Positions 1-6,947 of a stretch of 9,205 nucleotides of DNA are shown piece by piece. Under the pieces are notes generated by a model that searched no databases, had not been told where the DNA came from, and saw only the letters and a list, made by a program, of their open reading frames with translations. How positions within the stretch are numbered: the stretch's first letter is position 1; the number at the start of each line of letters is the position of its first letter. A program made the position numbers and the translations under genes. Source of the DNA: Candidatus Cloacimonadota bacterium (GTDB lineage Bacteria; Cloacimonadota; Cloacimonadia; Cloacimonadales; TCS61); assembly GCA_016927675.1 (NCBI GenBank), contig JAFGMF010000079.1, positions 1 to 9,205 of the forward strand, read 5' to 3'.

Positions 1-159
1 AATGATACTTTTACCAGACTTGATGTTACTCATCTGAAAACAAGACAGGATATTATTCAGACGATAGAAGGGCTGCGGGAAACAATAGAATATCTGAACG
101 AATTCTCCCGTCAGATCAGTGAAGAACCATCGATTCTGCTCAGAACCAAACGAAAATAA
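1..159 (+). CDS. MCE-family (MlaD-like) lipid-transport protein, C-terminal end only
   Basis: Frame 1 is open from the left edge to a TAA at 157-159, giving the last 52 residues of a protein whose body lies outside the window. The tail is helical and amphipathic (TIEGLRETIEYLNEF), followed by a Pro-containing end with a basic terminus (EEPSILLRTKRK). It resembles the usual MlaD/PqiB-type MCE ending, in which a Leu/Arg-rich helix for self-association is followed by a 'P-x-x-L-L-R' tail. MCE proteins sit in the inner membrane, form hexameric rings in the periplasm and carry lipids between membranes. The call is supported by the downstream genes, which encode the auxiliary lipoprotein, permease and ATPase of the same transporter class. 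The MCE domain itself is not visible, so the assignment rests on tail resemblance plus context. No beta-barrel is present in this tail. Confidence 0.68.
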   Translation, partial: NDTFTRLDVTHLKTRQDIIQTIEGLRETIEYLNEFSRQISEEPSILLRTKRK

Positions 160-170
160 CAGGATAAATT

Positions 171-2306
171 ATGAAATATCGGAAATTTTATCTGTATATT
201 TTTCTCATTTCTCTTTTCCTGGCAGGCTGTATGGCCGGTGAGATAATCAGTCCCAACTACTATATTCTGGAGTATTATCCCCATTCGGAAAAAGAAAACC
301 TTAAACAGGAAACACCGTTGAATTATTCAGTACTGATCAACGATACCCGTATTCCTAAAACTTATAACCGCCGTCAGATCGTGATCAGGCATTTCGGTCC
401 TAAAATTACCTATGCCGATTATAATCTCTGGGGAGTAAGTCTGACGGAGATTATACCTAATCTGATCTATAAACGGATTTCAGCCTACGGCATCTTCAAC
501 CAGATCCAAAGAGAGTTTCTCAGCGATCACCCCGATTTCGAGATCAATACCAGCATCAATAATATTGAATTATATCAATCCGATTTTGCTTATCAGGCTC
601 GTTTGAATATGGACTTCTATCTTGTCCGCAGCGGACAGGAAGTAGTTCTGATCAGGCATAATGTCAATATCGAAAAAACACTTGCTGAAAACAGTTTCGA
701 GACTTATGTGCAGCGGATCAACGAGATGATCCTGAACGAAACAGATAATTTTATCAAAAAAGTACTCATCTATTTCGATAAAGGGCAAATTGCCGTGGAA
801 TATCTTCATGAAATAGAAGAGAGATTTGATCCCAATCTTACTGAGATCCTTGAAGAAGAGATACCATCTGTAGGTAAAGGACTACTCCTGCTGCCAGCAT
901 TGACGCGTTCGGATAATGAACCTTATTACATGATTGTTGATAAATACGGTTATGAATACTCCGGTAAAATGGGGAATCCTGTTCCGTTGCTGGAAGGAAA
1001 ATATACGATCTATTATGGCTCGGGTAACCAGGATCAGATGATGAGCAAAAAAGGAATTGAGATCATCCCTCGCTACAAGAGGATCATTGAACCCGACTGG
1101 GGCTGCCTGATGGTAGATATTATCGATGAAGACAGAAATTTCAGGAAAATCAGATACGAGATTTTCGATTCTGAAAATGGAGAGAGTTTTGGCTCGGAAT
1201 TTCCTGCTGAAGAAGAAGTTGGCGAGCAACAGAGAGTATGGGTGCTTAAACCGGGACTGTACAAAGTAACGATCGATAATGAGCCTTTTAATACTTATAG
1301 GAATTTTACCACCGTATTTGTTGAAGAAGGAAAGGTACAGACTCTTACGATAGTGATAACTTCAGAGGAAGATGGAACAGATTTATGTGTTACCGGAGCA
1401 GGGGTTTTAGATGAAAGCGCACTTGATTCATCCTTGAAAAAACTGAAATTTTCCAGTGCGATCCATGGAAATGTAAATATTTCCAGCTCCAATGAAATAG
1501 ACGAAGACAATCCGGAAACTAATATTACCTTAAATACACAGCTGGATAATCGTCTGATATATGACAGCGATCCTATCCATTATACGATGAAAAGCCTGAT
1601 AGAATTGGGTACCAGTAAATCATCAGACACAGATTTCCGGGTTTCTGCAGATGAATTCGACCTGAAAAACACACTGGTCTATTATTTCCTTAAAAATGTG
1701 GGATTTTATTTACGGGCAGATCTGAATTCACACTTTTTCAAAGAAAAATTTCACAGCTCTAAAAAGTTCTACTATACCAAAATTGATAAAGATGGCAGTA
1801 CTATCGCAGAAGACGAATATGATGATGAAGTGATAATTAAACCTGTTATTATGCCTCTTGTACTCAAAGAAGGTATCGGATTCAATTACCGAATTCTGAA
1901 CCTTTCACGGGCAAGTCTCAGTTTCAGGGCAGGATTCGGACTTCGTCAGGATTTCAATAGCGATGTTTATGGGCTGTCAAAATTAACGATCGATGAAAAC
2001 GATATAGAACATCGAACTTATACAGAATTAGAATCAACCAATAAGACCGGTACCGAATTATCTCTGATCGGCTCCTTTCTTCTGCCTTTCGGGCTTACAT
2101 ATACTACTAATGCCGATGTCCTGTATCCTTTCAATAAAGAAGATACTACTACCCTGGAATGGGAAAATGCCATCAATCTGAAACTGTTCAGGTATATATC
2201 CCTTGATTATAAGTTGAAACTGATGAATAAGAAACCTGAACTGGGAGACGAATTTCTGGTTATGAAACATACACTATTTCTGCGGATAACCTATATTTTA
2301 AGATGA
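171..2306 (+). CDS. PqiC-like ABC auxiliary lipoprotein fused to a predicted outer-membrane beta-barrel
   Basis: This is a 711-residue exported lipoprotein. The ATG at 171 has AGGA about 8 bases upstream. A signal peptide with hydrophobic core ends in a lipobox (LAGC) with the lipidated Cys at residue 20. Residues about 28-205 resemble the ABC-transport auxiliary lipoprotein family (PqiC/YmbA type): a 'NYYILEY' opening strand, then a mixed alpha/beta region. Residues about 233-400 look like two beta-sandwich units; the second contains 'LKPGLYKVTID', typical of carboxypeptidase-regulatory-like folds. From about 425 to the end there are many short alternating polar/hydrophobic strands with aromatic girdle-like residues (for example TLVYYFLKNVGFYLRADL, SLSFRAGFGLR, HTLFLRITYIL), as expected for an outer-membrane beta-barrel. 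The last residue is Arg, so the usual terminal aromatic signal is not exact. PqiC is normally under 200 residues, so this protein is several times the family length. It follows the MCE gene by 11 bases and precedes the permease by 6, making it the likely outer-membrane end of the lipid transporter. The N-terminal lipoprotein is well supported, the PqiC call moderately, and the barrel is inferred from pattern only. Confidence 0.7.
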   Translation: MKYRKFYLYIFLISLFLAGCMAGEIISPNYYILEYYPHSEKENLKQETPLNYSVLINDTRIPKTYNRRQIVIRHFGPKITYADYNLWGVSLTEIIPNLIYKRISAYGIFNQIQREFLSDHPDFEINTSINNIELYQSDFAYQARLNMDFYLVRSGQEVVLIRHNVNIEKTLAENSFETYVQRINEMILNETDNFIKKVLIYFDKGQIAVEYLHEIEERFDPNLTEILEEEIPSVGKGLLLLPALTRSDNEPYYMIVDKYGYEYSGKMGNPVPLLEGKYTIYYGSGNQDQMMSKKGIEIIPRYKRIIEPDWGCLMVDIIDEDRNFRKIRYEIFDSENGESFGSEFPAEEEVGEQQRVWVLKPGLYKVTIDNEPFNTYRNFTTVFVEEGKVQTLTIVITSEEDGTDLCVTGAGVLDESALDSSLKKLKFSSAIHGNVNISSSNEIDEDNPETNITLNTQLDNRLIYDSDPIHYTMKSLIELGTSKSSDTDFRVSADEFDLKNTLVYYFLKNVGFYLRADLNSHFFKEKFHSSKKFYYTKIDKDGSTIAEDEYDDEVIIKPVIMPLVLKEGIGFNYRILNLSRASLSFRAGFGLRQDFNSDVYGLSKLTIDENDIEHRTYTELESTNKTGTELSLIGSFLLPFGLTYTTNADVLYPFNKEDTTTLEWENAINLKLFRYISLDYKLKLMNKKPELGDEFLVMKHTLFLRITYILR

Positions 2307-2312
2307 TGAGAA

Positions 2313-3377
2313 ATGATCCTGAAAGATAAAAATCTGATCTTCAGTGGTGCTTTAAATAAGTTTACCGTACCTGATCTGCTGAGGAAATGTAAACTTCTTG
2401 CAGAAAAGGAAATAAAATCAATAGATCTGAAAGATGTTGAAACAGTAGACGGCGCAGGTGTAGCATTTCTGGATGAGATATCCGGTTATTTTCCGGAAAA
2501 ACCAAGAATAATAAATGCCAATACAGAAGTTAAAAGAACGATAAAAATTTTCTCATCAGTTGGATTGCAACCGGTTCCCGTAATAGAAAAAGACAATTTC
2601 ACCGTTCGGCTCGGAGAATCAGTCCTTTCCTGGAAAGATTCCGTAGTCGTGAGTTTCACTCTGGCTGCCGATATCATTTACTGGTCGATTACCGGTATTT
2701 TTGAAAGAAAAAGCCATCGTAAGGGCGAAGTGATCCATCAGAGTATCCTCATTGGCGTTGATGCTCTGGGAATCATCAGCTTACTGTCACTGATCCTTGG
2801 TTTGATCCTGGCACTGCAATCTGCTGCGCAGTTAAGACAGTTCGGTGCAAATATCTTTGTAGCTGATCTGATAGCAATTTCGATGGTTCGTGAAATGGGA
2901 CCAATGATGACGGCGATCATTGTTGCCGGCAGAAGCGGTTCTTCGATCGCTTCTGAAATTGCGACCATGAAAGTTACCGAAGAGATAGATGCTCTTCGGA
3001 TGATGGCTTTGAATCCGATCAAATACATCGTTGTCCCTAAATTTCATGCAATCACCATCTGTATGCCACTGCTGGTAACAATGTCTACCCTGATCGGTAT
3101 AGTGGGCGGATTGATAATCGCCGTTACATATCTTGATCTCAGCGCAGTTTCATATTTCAATCAGGCAATAAATGTTTTAACGGTTAAAGACGTTATTATC
3201 GGATTAATGAAAAGTCTCTTTTTCGCCTGGGTAATAGTAATTATCGGAAGTTATTATGGCTTAAAAGTTAAAGGCGGATCCGAAGGAGTCGGCAAAGTTA
3301 CCACCCTTTCTGTGGTCGCTTCTATTTTCTGGGTAATCGTGCTTGATGCCCTGAACAGCCTGATCTTCTATTTCTAA
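2313..3377 (+). CDS. mlaE: MlaE-family lipid ABC transporter permease with N-terminal STAS (MlaB-like) domain
   Basis: This is the inner-membrane permease of the MCE transporter, which in the family pairs with MlaF and the MCE ring to move lipids. Residues 1 to about 90 form a STAS-like domain (VETVDGAGVAFLDEI at 42-56). Residues about 105-354 are the MlaE permease. It has an amphipathic lead helix, about five hydrophobic membrane segments (near 145-168, 183-205, 244-272, 292-314 and 333-352) and the family's highly conserved loop at 193-235 (REMGPMMTAIIVAGRSGSSI, then EEIDALRMMALNP). MlaE alone is about 260 residues, and the extra length is the STAS part. In E. coli MlaB is a separate STAS protein, so here both subunits are one chain, as in some other lineages. 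The usual phosphorylatable Ser/Thr of anti-sigma antagonist STAS domains is a Gly (D46-G47-A48-G49), which suggests a structural rather than phospho-switch role. It starts 6 bases after the lipoprotein gene and its stop is 1 base before the ATPase gene. Confidence 0.92.
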   Translation: MILKDKNLIFSGALNKFTVPDLLRKCKLLAEKEIKSIDLKDVETVDGAGVAFLDEISGYFPEKPRIINANTEVKRTIKIFSSVGLQPVPVIEKDNFTVRLGESVLSWKDSVVVSFTLAADIIYWSITGIFERKSHRKGEVIHQSILIGVDALGIISLLSLILGLILALQSAAQLRQFGANIFVADLIAISMVREMGPMMTAIIVAGRSGSSIASEIATMKVTEEIDALRMMALNPIKYIVVPKFHAITICMPLLVTMSTLIGIVGGLIIAVTYLDLSAVSYFNQAINVLTVKDVIIGLMKSLFFAWVIVIIGSYYGLKVKGGSEGVGKVTTLSVVASIFWVIVLDALNSLIFYF

Positions 3378-3378
3378 A

Positions 3379-4125
3379 ATGATGAAAGAACCAATAATTT
3401 CAGTAAGGGATTTAGTTGCCAAATACGGAGATAAAACTGTTCTGGACAGAGTCTCTGTGGATATCTTTCCCCATGAAATAACCGTGATCCTGGGTGGCAG
3501 CGGCTGCGGGAAAACAACCTTGATCAAAAATATTTTGAAATTATATAATCCCGTTTCCGGTTCGGTTAAGATCCTCGGCAAAGAAATTATCGGAATGGAA
3601 GATGACGAATTTGATCAGACTCTGAAGCAGATCGGAATGCTTTTTCAAAATGGTGCTTTGCTGAATTCCATGACGATCTTTGAAAATATCTCAATTCCTC
3701 TGGAACAGCATACTTCCTTAACACCGGATATCATCGAGAGAATAATCAGAGTTAAACTCAGTTTGGTTAATCTTGAGAGTGCCGCCGATCTGACACCTTC
3801 AGAATTGAGCGGAGGGATGAAAAAAAGAGTTGCCCTTGCCAGAGCAATTGCTCTGGATCCGGAGATCCTGATCTGTGACGAACCCTCTGCAGGTCTTGAC
3901 CCTCTTACCAGTGCCTCGCTCGATGAACTGATCCTGAAACTCAAAGAATTGCTGAAGATGACGATTATCATTGTTACCCATGAATTGGCAAGTATTCATA
4001 GAATAGCCGACCGGCTGATCTTTCTTCATGATAACAAGATCATCTTTACGGGTACTCTTGCAGAAGCAAAATCGACAGATATCCCGGAAGTTGAATCCTT
4101 CTTCCGGGTAGGAAGATTTGAGTGA
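3379..4125 (+). CDS. mlaF: MlaF-type ATP-binding protein of MCE lipid transporter
   Basis: This cytoplasmic ATPase drives the MlaE permease. All ABC motifs are intact: Walker A GGSGCGKT at 39-46, Q-loop Gln90 in 'FQNGAL', signature LSGGMKKR at 143-150, Walker B ILICDEP at 163-169, D-loop SAGLDP at 170-175 and H-loop His201. The stretch 'MLFQNGALLNSMTIFENI' and the Lys/Arg-rich 'GGMKKR' signature are typical of the MlaF/Ttg2A branch rather than of nutrient importers. The length of 248 residues is normal. Two adjacent ATGs (3379 and 3382) could both serve as start; the first lies one base after the permease stop. The two genes must be translationally coupled, which fits a fixed subunit ratio. 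The C-terminus (SFFRVGRFE) overlaps the next gene's start. Confidence 0.95.
   Translation: MMKEPIISVRDLVAKYGDKTVLDRVSVDIFPHEITVILGGSGCGKTTLIKNILKLYNPVSGSVKILGKEIIGMEDDEFDQTLKQIGMLFQNGALLNSMTIFENISIPLEQHTSLTPDIIERIIRVKLSLVNLESAADLTPSELSGGMKKRVALARAIALDPEILICDEPSAGLDPLTSASLDELILKLKELLKMTIIIVTHELASIHRIADRLIFLHDNKIIFTGTLAEAKSTDIPEVESFFRVGRFE
4110..4115 (+). promoter_or_regulatory. Ribosome binding site for the GTG-started Mut7-C gene
   Basis: AGGAAG lies 6 bases upstream of the GTG at 4122, inside the end of the ATPase gene. The downstream protein has no internal Met codon, so this site and the GTG fix the start. Confidence 0.7.
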
Positions 4126-4616
4126 ATCCTGCCGGGAAACCAAAATTCATCCTTACTGAAAATCTGAATAAATTGGCAAAATGGCTGAGAATACTCGGTT
4201 ATGATGCAGCTTTGTTCAAGGCAATCAGTTTTTCTGCCCTGATTAGGACGGCCATAAATGATGACAGAATTGTCTTGACGCGAAGCAGAAAACAGGCTGA
4301 TTCGAACTATCACTTCCCGCGGCGTTTGATTCGTAGTGATGATCATCTGGAACAGTTAAAGGAATTGCAGGATCTGATAGTTTTTGACAGATCAGCTATT
4401 TTCAGCCGTTGCTCTCTTTGCAATCGTATACTTTTCGAAATTGATAAAGAAAAAATAAAAAACTTGGTTCCCGAATATGTCTATCAAAATTGGAATGAAT
4501 TCAGAATCTGCAGAAAATGCGGTAAAATTTACTGGACAGGTTCCCACTTTGATAATATCATCCGGTTTTTAGAAACTGTTCTGTTAACAGAGCAGTCTGA
4601 ACAGGAGGCTAAATGA
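4122..4616 (+). CDS. Mut7-C / DUF82-type PIN-like protein with zinc ribbon, acidic site apparently degraded
   Basis: This 164-residue protein matches the Mut7-C layout: an N-terminal PIN-like part with the hallmark 'LNKLAKWLRILGYD' (15-28), a 'IVLTRSR' strand-turn (50-56), then a treble-cleft-like zinc ribbon with CxxC at 97-100 and CxxC at 130-133 followed by 'YWTGSH' (137-142). Typical members are RNase-like PIN-fold proteins of about 150-160 residues, so it is full length. In the usual family pattern the first strand ends in Asp ('D-E/A-x-L') and the second motif is 'TRDR'. Here these positions are Thr12 and Ser55, so two expected metal-binding acids appear missing, although the zinc cysteines are kept. 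It may be a non-catalytic RNA- or protein-binding version. The start is GTG in a 4-base overlap (GTGA) with the ATPase gene, and its own stop overlaps the HerA gene (ATGA). The function in this operon is unknown. Family call is strong; loss of activity is an inference from remembered motifs. Confidence 0.85.
   Translation: MNPAGKPKFILTENLNKLAKWLRILGYDAALFKAISFSALIRTAINDDRIVLTRSRKQADSNYHFPRRLIRSDDHLEQLKELQDLIVFDRSAIFSRCSLCNRILFEIDKEKIKNLVPEYVYQNWNEFRICRKCGKIYWTGSHFDNIIRFLETVLLTEQSEQEAK
4603..4608 (+). promoter_or_regulatory. Strong ribosome binding site for the HerA-type gene
   Basis: AGGAGG lies 4 bases before the ATG at 4613, within the end of the Mut7-C gene. It supports the ATGA-overlap start and independent strong initiation on HerA. 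Confidence 0.75.
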
Positions 4617-6397
4617 GCAGTTTTTATGATGTCAGTGTGGGCAAGGTTACCGAAAGTTCACCGAGTAAAGTGGTAATAGAGATAAGTTCTCAGAAGAAAT
4701 TCGAGGATTATAAATACAGTCTTCAGGTCGGGAAATATCTTAAAGTAGCTAACGGTGAAAGAACTTTCGTGATTGTCAGCGTACAGAATGTTAAGTCAGA
4801 ACCGGAAAAGAAATATATGCCCGAAGGTGACAGCAAATTTCTCATTACCGCTCAACCTGTAGGTACTTTGATAGATGAAGATAAATTCTATCGTGGTACG
4901 ACAACACTTCCTACACCTACGGAAGAAGTTTTTCTGGTAAGTGATGAATTACTGGAAATGATCTTTTCTTCGGGGGCAAACTATAATTTTCCACTGGGTA
5001 CTCTGGCTCAAAGCAATGAAATAACTTTAAAGATCAATCCCAATAATTTTTTCAGCAAACATATTGCGGTTGTTGGTTCCACCGGTTCAGGTAAATCATG
5101 TACGGTCGCTAAGATCCTGCAGAAAGCCCTGGGAATCGAAAACGGCGCATATGTTAACAGTGAAGGCCAGAATAACTGCCATATCATAATCTTTGATCTC
5201 CATTCGGAATACAAATCGGCTTTTGAACTTGATGACAGTGATTTTAATCTGAATCTGCTCAGAGACAGTAACCTGATCCTTCCTTACTGGCTGATGAATG
5301 CCGATGAGCTGGAGACCATGTTCATCGATGCTAATGATTTAACCGCTCACGACCAGCGTGCTCAATTCCGGAATGCAGTGATCCTCAACAAAGAACGACA
5401 TAATCCGTCCGTTCGTGATGTAACCTACGATACACCAATTTACTTCAATATCAATGAAGTCAGAAACTATATGGATAATCTCAATAATGAGGTAATCGGA
5501 AAGCTGGACTGGGAAAATCAACCTAAACTCGAAGATGGAACTCTGGTTATGGATAGGAAAAAGATCTACTTTGAAAAGGGCCATATTTTTGCTCACACTT
5601 CTGAGAATGAAGCAACAAAAGCTGTTCCCGGTCCCTTTCATGGTGAGTTTGATAAATTCATTCTAAATCTGGATACCAAACTTCAGGATAAACGACTGAA
5701 ATTCCTTTTCGACCCGCAGAAACGAGACGGAACGCCATATTACTCTGAAGATTTCGAAGATATCATCAAACAGTTTCTCGGCTATAAGAATTCTGCTAAT
5801 ATTACCATTGTTGACCTGAGTGGCATCCCCTTTGAAGTGCTTAATATTACCGTAAGTCTTGTTTCCAGGCTGGTCTTCGATTTCTGTTTCCAGATCTCAA
5901 AATTAAAGCATTTCAGGGACTTGTTAAATGACGTTCCCGTGCTGATCGTCTGCGAAGAAGCCCATAACTACGCTCCCAGAAACGATGAACCACGTTATAC
6001 TGCTTCTAAAAAATCTTTGGAAAAAATCGTCAAGGAAGGTCGTAAATATGGACTTAGTCTGATGGTTGTCAGCCAGAGACCTTCGGAAGTGTCCGAAACA
6101 ATCTTCGCTCAGTGCAATAATTTTATCTCTTTGCGCCTTACCAATGTTGACGATCAAAATTACATCAGGAACCTGATGTCTGATGTCTCAAGCAATATAG
6201 CTGATGTGCTTCCCAATCTTGCTCCCGGAGAATTCATGATTACCGGGGATGCCGTCCTCATGCCCTGCGTGGCACGAGTAAGTAAGCCAAATCCGGAACC
6301 ACAATCGCAAAGTGTAAATTTCTATGATGAATGGAAACAGGATTGGAAAAATATCGATTTTCAGGATATCATCAAACACTGGAGAAAAGAACAATAA
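4613..6397 (+). CDS. herA: HerA-type hexameric ATPase / DNA translocase (DUF87)
   Basis: HerA proteins are FtsK-like hexameric ATPases that pump DNA, usually with a nuclease partner (NurA in archaea; various nucleases in bacterial defence modules). Here residues 1 to about 95 form a small beta-rich domain consistent with the HAS barrel. Walker A is GSTGSGKS at 155-162. A 'IIFDLHSEY' strand at 192-200 is a HerA hallmark. Walker B is 'LIVCEEAHNYAP' at 444-455, with Glu448-Glu449 in the DE position as in many bacterial HerA proteins. The 'EGRKYGLSLMVVSQRPSEVS' block at 475-494 and 'ISLRLTNVDDQNYI' at 505-518 complete the core. About 280 residues separate Walker A and B, including a helical, charged insert (about 225-385) of unknown role. 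The protein has 594 residues, no membrane segments and no signal peptide, so it is cytoplasmic. The start overlaps the Mut7-C stop. No NurA, SIR2, PLD or DUF4297 partner is visible in the window. Role could be DNA repair or defence; the sequence does not decide. Confidence 0.9.
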   Translation: MSSFYDVSVGKVTESSPSKVVIEISSQKKFEDYKYSLQVGKYLKVANGERTFVIVSVQNVKSEPEKKYMPEGDSKFLITAQPVGTLIDEDKFYRGTTTLPTPTEEVFLVSDELLEMIFSSGANYNFPLGTLAQSNEITLKINPNNFFSKHIAVVGSTGSGKSCTVAKILQKALGIENGAYVNSEGQNNCHIIIFDLHSEYKSAFELDDSDFNLNLLRDSNLILPYWLMNADELETMFIDANDLTAHDQRAQFRNAVILNKERHNPSVRDVTYDTPIYFNINEVRNYMDNLNNEVIGKLDWENQPKLEDGTLVMDRKKIYFEKGHIFAHTSENEATKAVPGPFHGEFDKFILNLDTKLQDKRLKFLFDPQKRDGTPYYSEDFEDIIKQFLGYKNSANITIVDLSGIPFEVLNITVSLVSRLVFDFCFQISKLKHFRDLLNDVPVLIVCEEAHNYAPRNDEPRYTASKKSLEKIVKEGRKYGLSLMVVSQRPSEVSETIFAQCNNFISLRLTNVDDQNYIRNLMSDVSSNIADVLPNLAPGEFMITGDAVLMPCVARVSKPNPEPQSQSVNFYDEWKQDWKNIDFQDIIKHWRKEQ

Positions 6398-6425
6398 TAT
6401 TAACAAAAATTAATCGGAGAGTCAT

Positions 6426-6890
6426 ATGAAGAAGATTTTATTCCTGGTAATTTCTCTATGTATTTTTCTGCCACTGTTTTCCGAAACAGAACAACTGACT
6501 GATTTTTCTGAATTGATAACCGCTCTTAAACAGGGTGAAATCGTTCGAGTTGTTGTAGATTACGGGCAGTGTCAACTGATCTCGGGAAACGAAGAAAAAG
6601 ATGCTCCCCAGGCGACCGGCGGTATGACTATTGACGTGTTCGAGTATTTTGCTCCGCACACTCTGGGAAATCAGAGAGCATTTCTTGTTTTTTCTCACAG
6701 CAGCCTGATCAATTACGGAGGTTTCATCTATAATTATGTGAAATTCAAGATTTATGATGATGATTCCGTAAAAATAACTGCTCAGTATGTATCAACCACT
6801 GATTTCGAGATCGAAATGGATGAGAATTTCTTCAGTAAGATCAATAATGGCAAAGATCAGGGAGCAGTTTATTTTTATCGGATAAAATAG
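6426..6890 (+). CDS. Small secreted protein, VirK-like
   Basis: This 154-residue protein has a clear Sec signal peptide (MKK, then a hydrophobic core to about residue 18) with probable cleavage after 'LFS' (residue 19). The mature part opens with 'DFSELITALKQGEIVRVVVD', then 'YGQC' with the only Cys after the signal peptide (Cys49). A Gly-Gly turn follows (65-66), and then beta-rich segments with 'YNYVKFKIYDDDSVKITAQY' (102-121). The 'LxxALxxGxxVRxVxxYxxC' opening resembles the VirK family (about 145 residues), whose biochemical role is poorly known. The match is by memory of the pattern and is moderate. The start has GGAGAG at 6416-6421. It lies 28 bases after the HerA gene with no convincing promoter in the gap, so it is likely the last gene of the operon before the hairpin at 6906-6939. 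There is no transmembrane helix or lipobox, so the product should be periplasmic or released. Confidence 0.72.
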   Translation: MKKILFLVISLCIFLPLFSETEQLTDFSELITALKQGEIVRVVVDYGQCQLISGNEEKDAPQATGGMTIDVFEYFAPHTLGNQRAFLVFSHSSLINYGGFIYNYVKFKIYDDDSVKITAQYVSTTDFEIEMDENFFSKINNGKDQGAVYFYRIK

Positions 6891-6905
6891 GAATTGATCA
6901 AATTT

Positions 6906-6939
6906 GAACAGGCGGTTGAGAAATTTTAACCGCCTGTTC
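6906..6939. terminator. Bidirectional hairpin terminator between convergent genes
   Basis: Arms GAACAGGCGGTT (6906-6917) and AACCGCCTGTTC (6928-6939) form a perfect 12-bp stem around a 10-base loop, and G-U/A-U pairs could tighten the loop. It sits 15 bases past the stop of the VirK-like gene and 8 bases before the end of tldE. The T tract is weak on both sides (TCTATTTAT on the plus side, TTCAAATTTG on the minus side). The position nonetheless makes a shared terminator the simplest reading. Confidence 0.8.
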
Positions 6940-6947
6940 TCTATTTA

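Noticed and set aside
3645..4346. Several minus-strand open frames of about 105-115 codons opposite the ATPase and Mut7-C genes
   Set aside because: They are shadows of strongly conserved plus-strand genes, with no start signals or recognisable domains.
4613..6397. A known HerA-based defence system (SIR2-HerA, DUF4297-HerA or PLD-HerA)
   Set aside because: None of the known effector partners is encoded in the window; the flanks are Mut7-C/MCE genes and a secreted protein.
6398..6425. Separate promoter for the VirK-like gene
   Set aside because: The gap is only 28 bases, AT-rich and mostly taken by the ribosome binding site; no -35/-10 pair fits in the gap.
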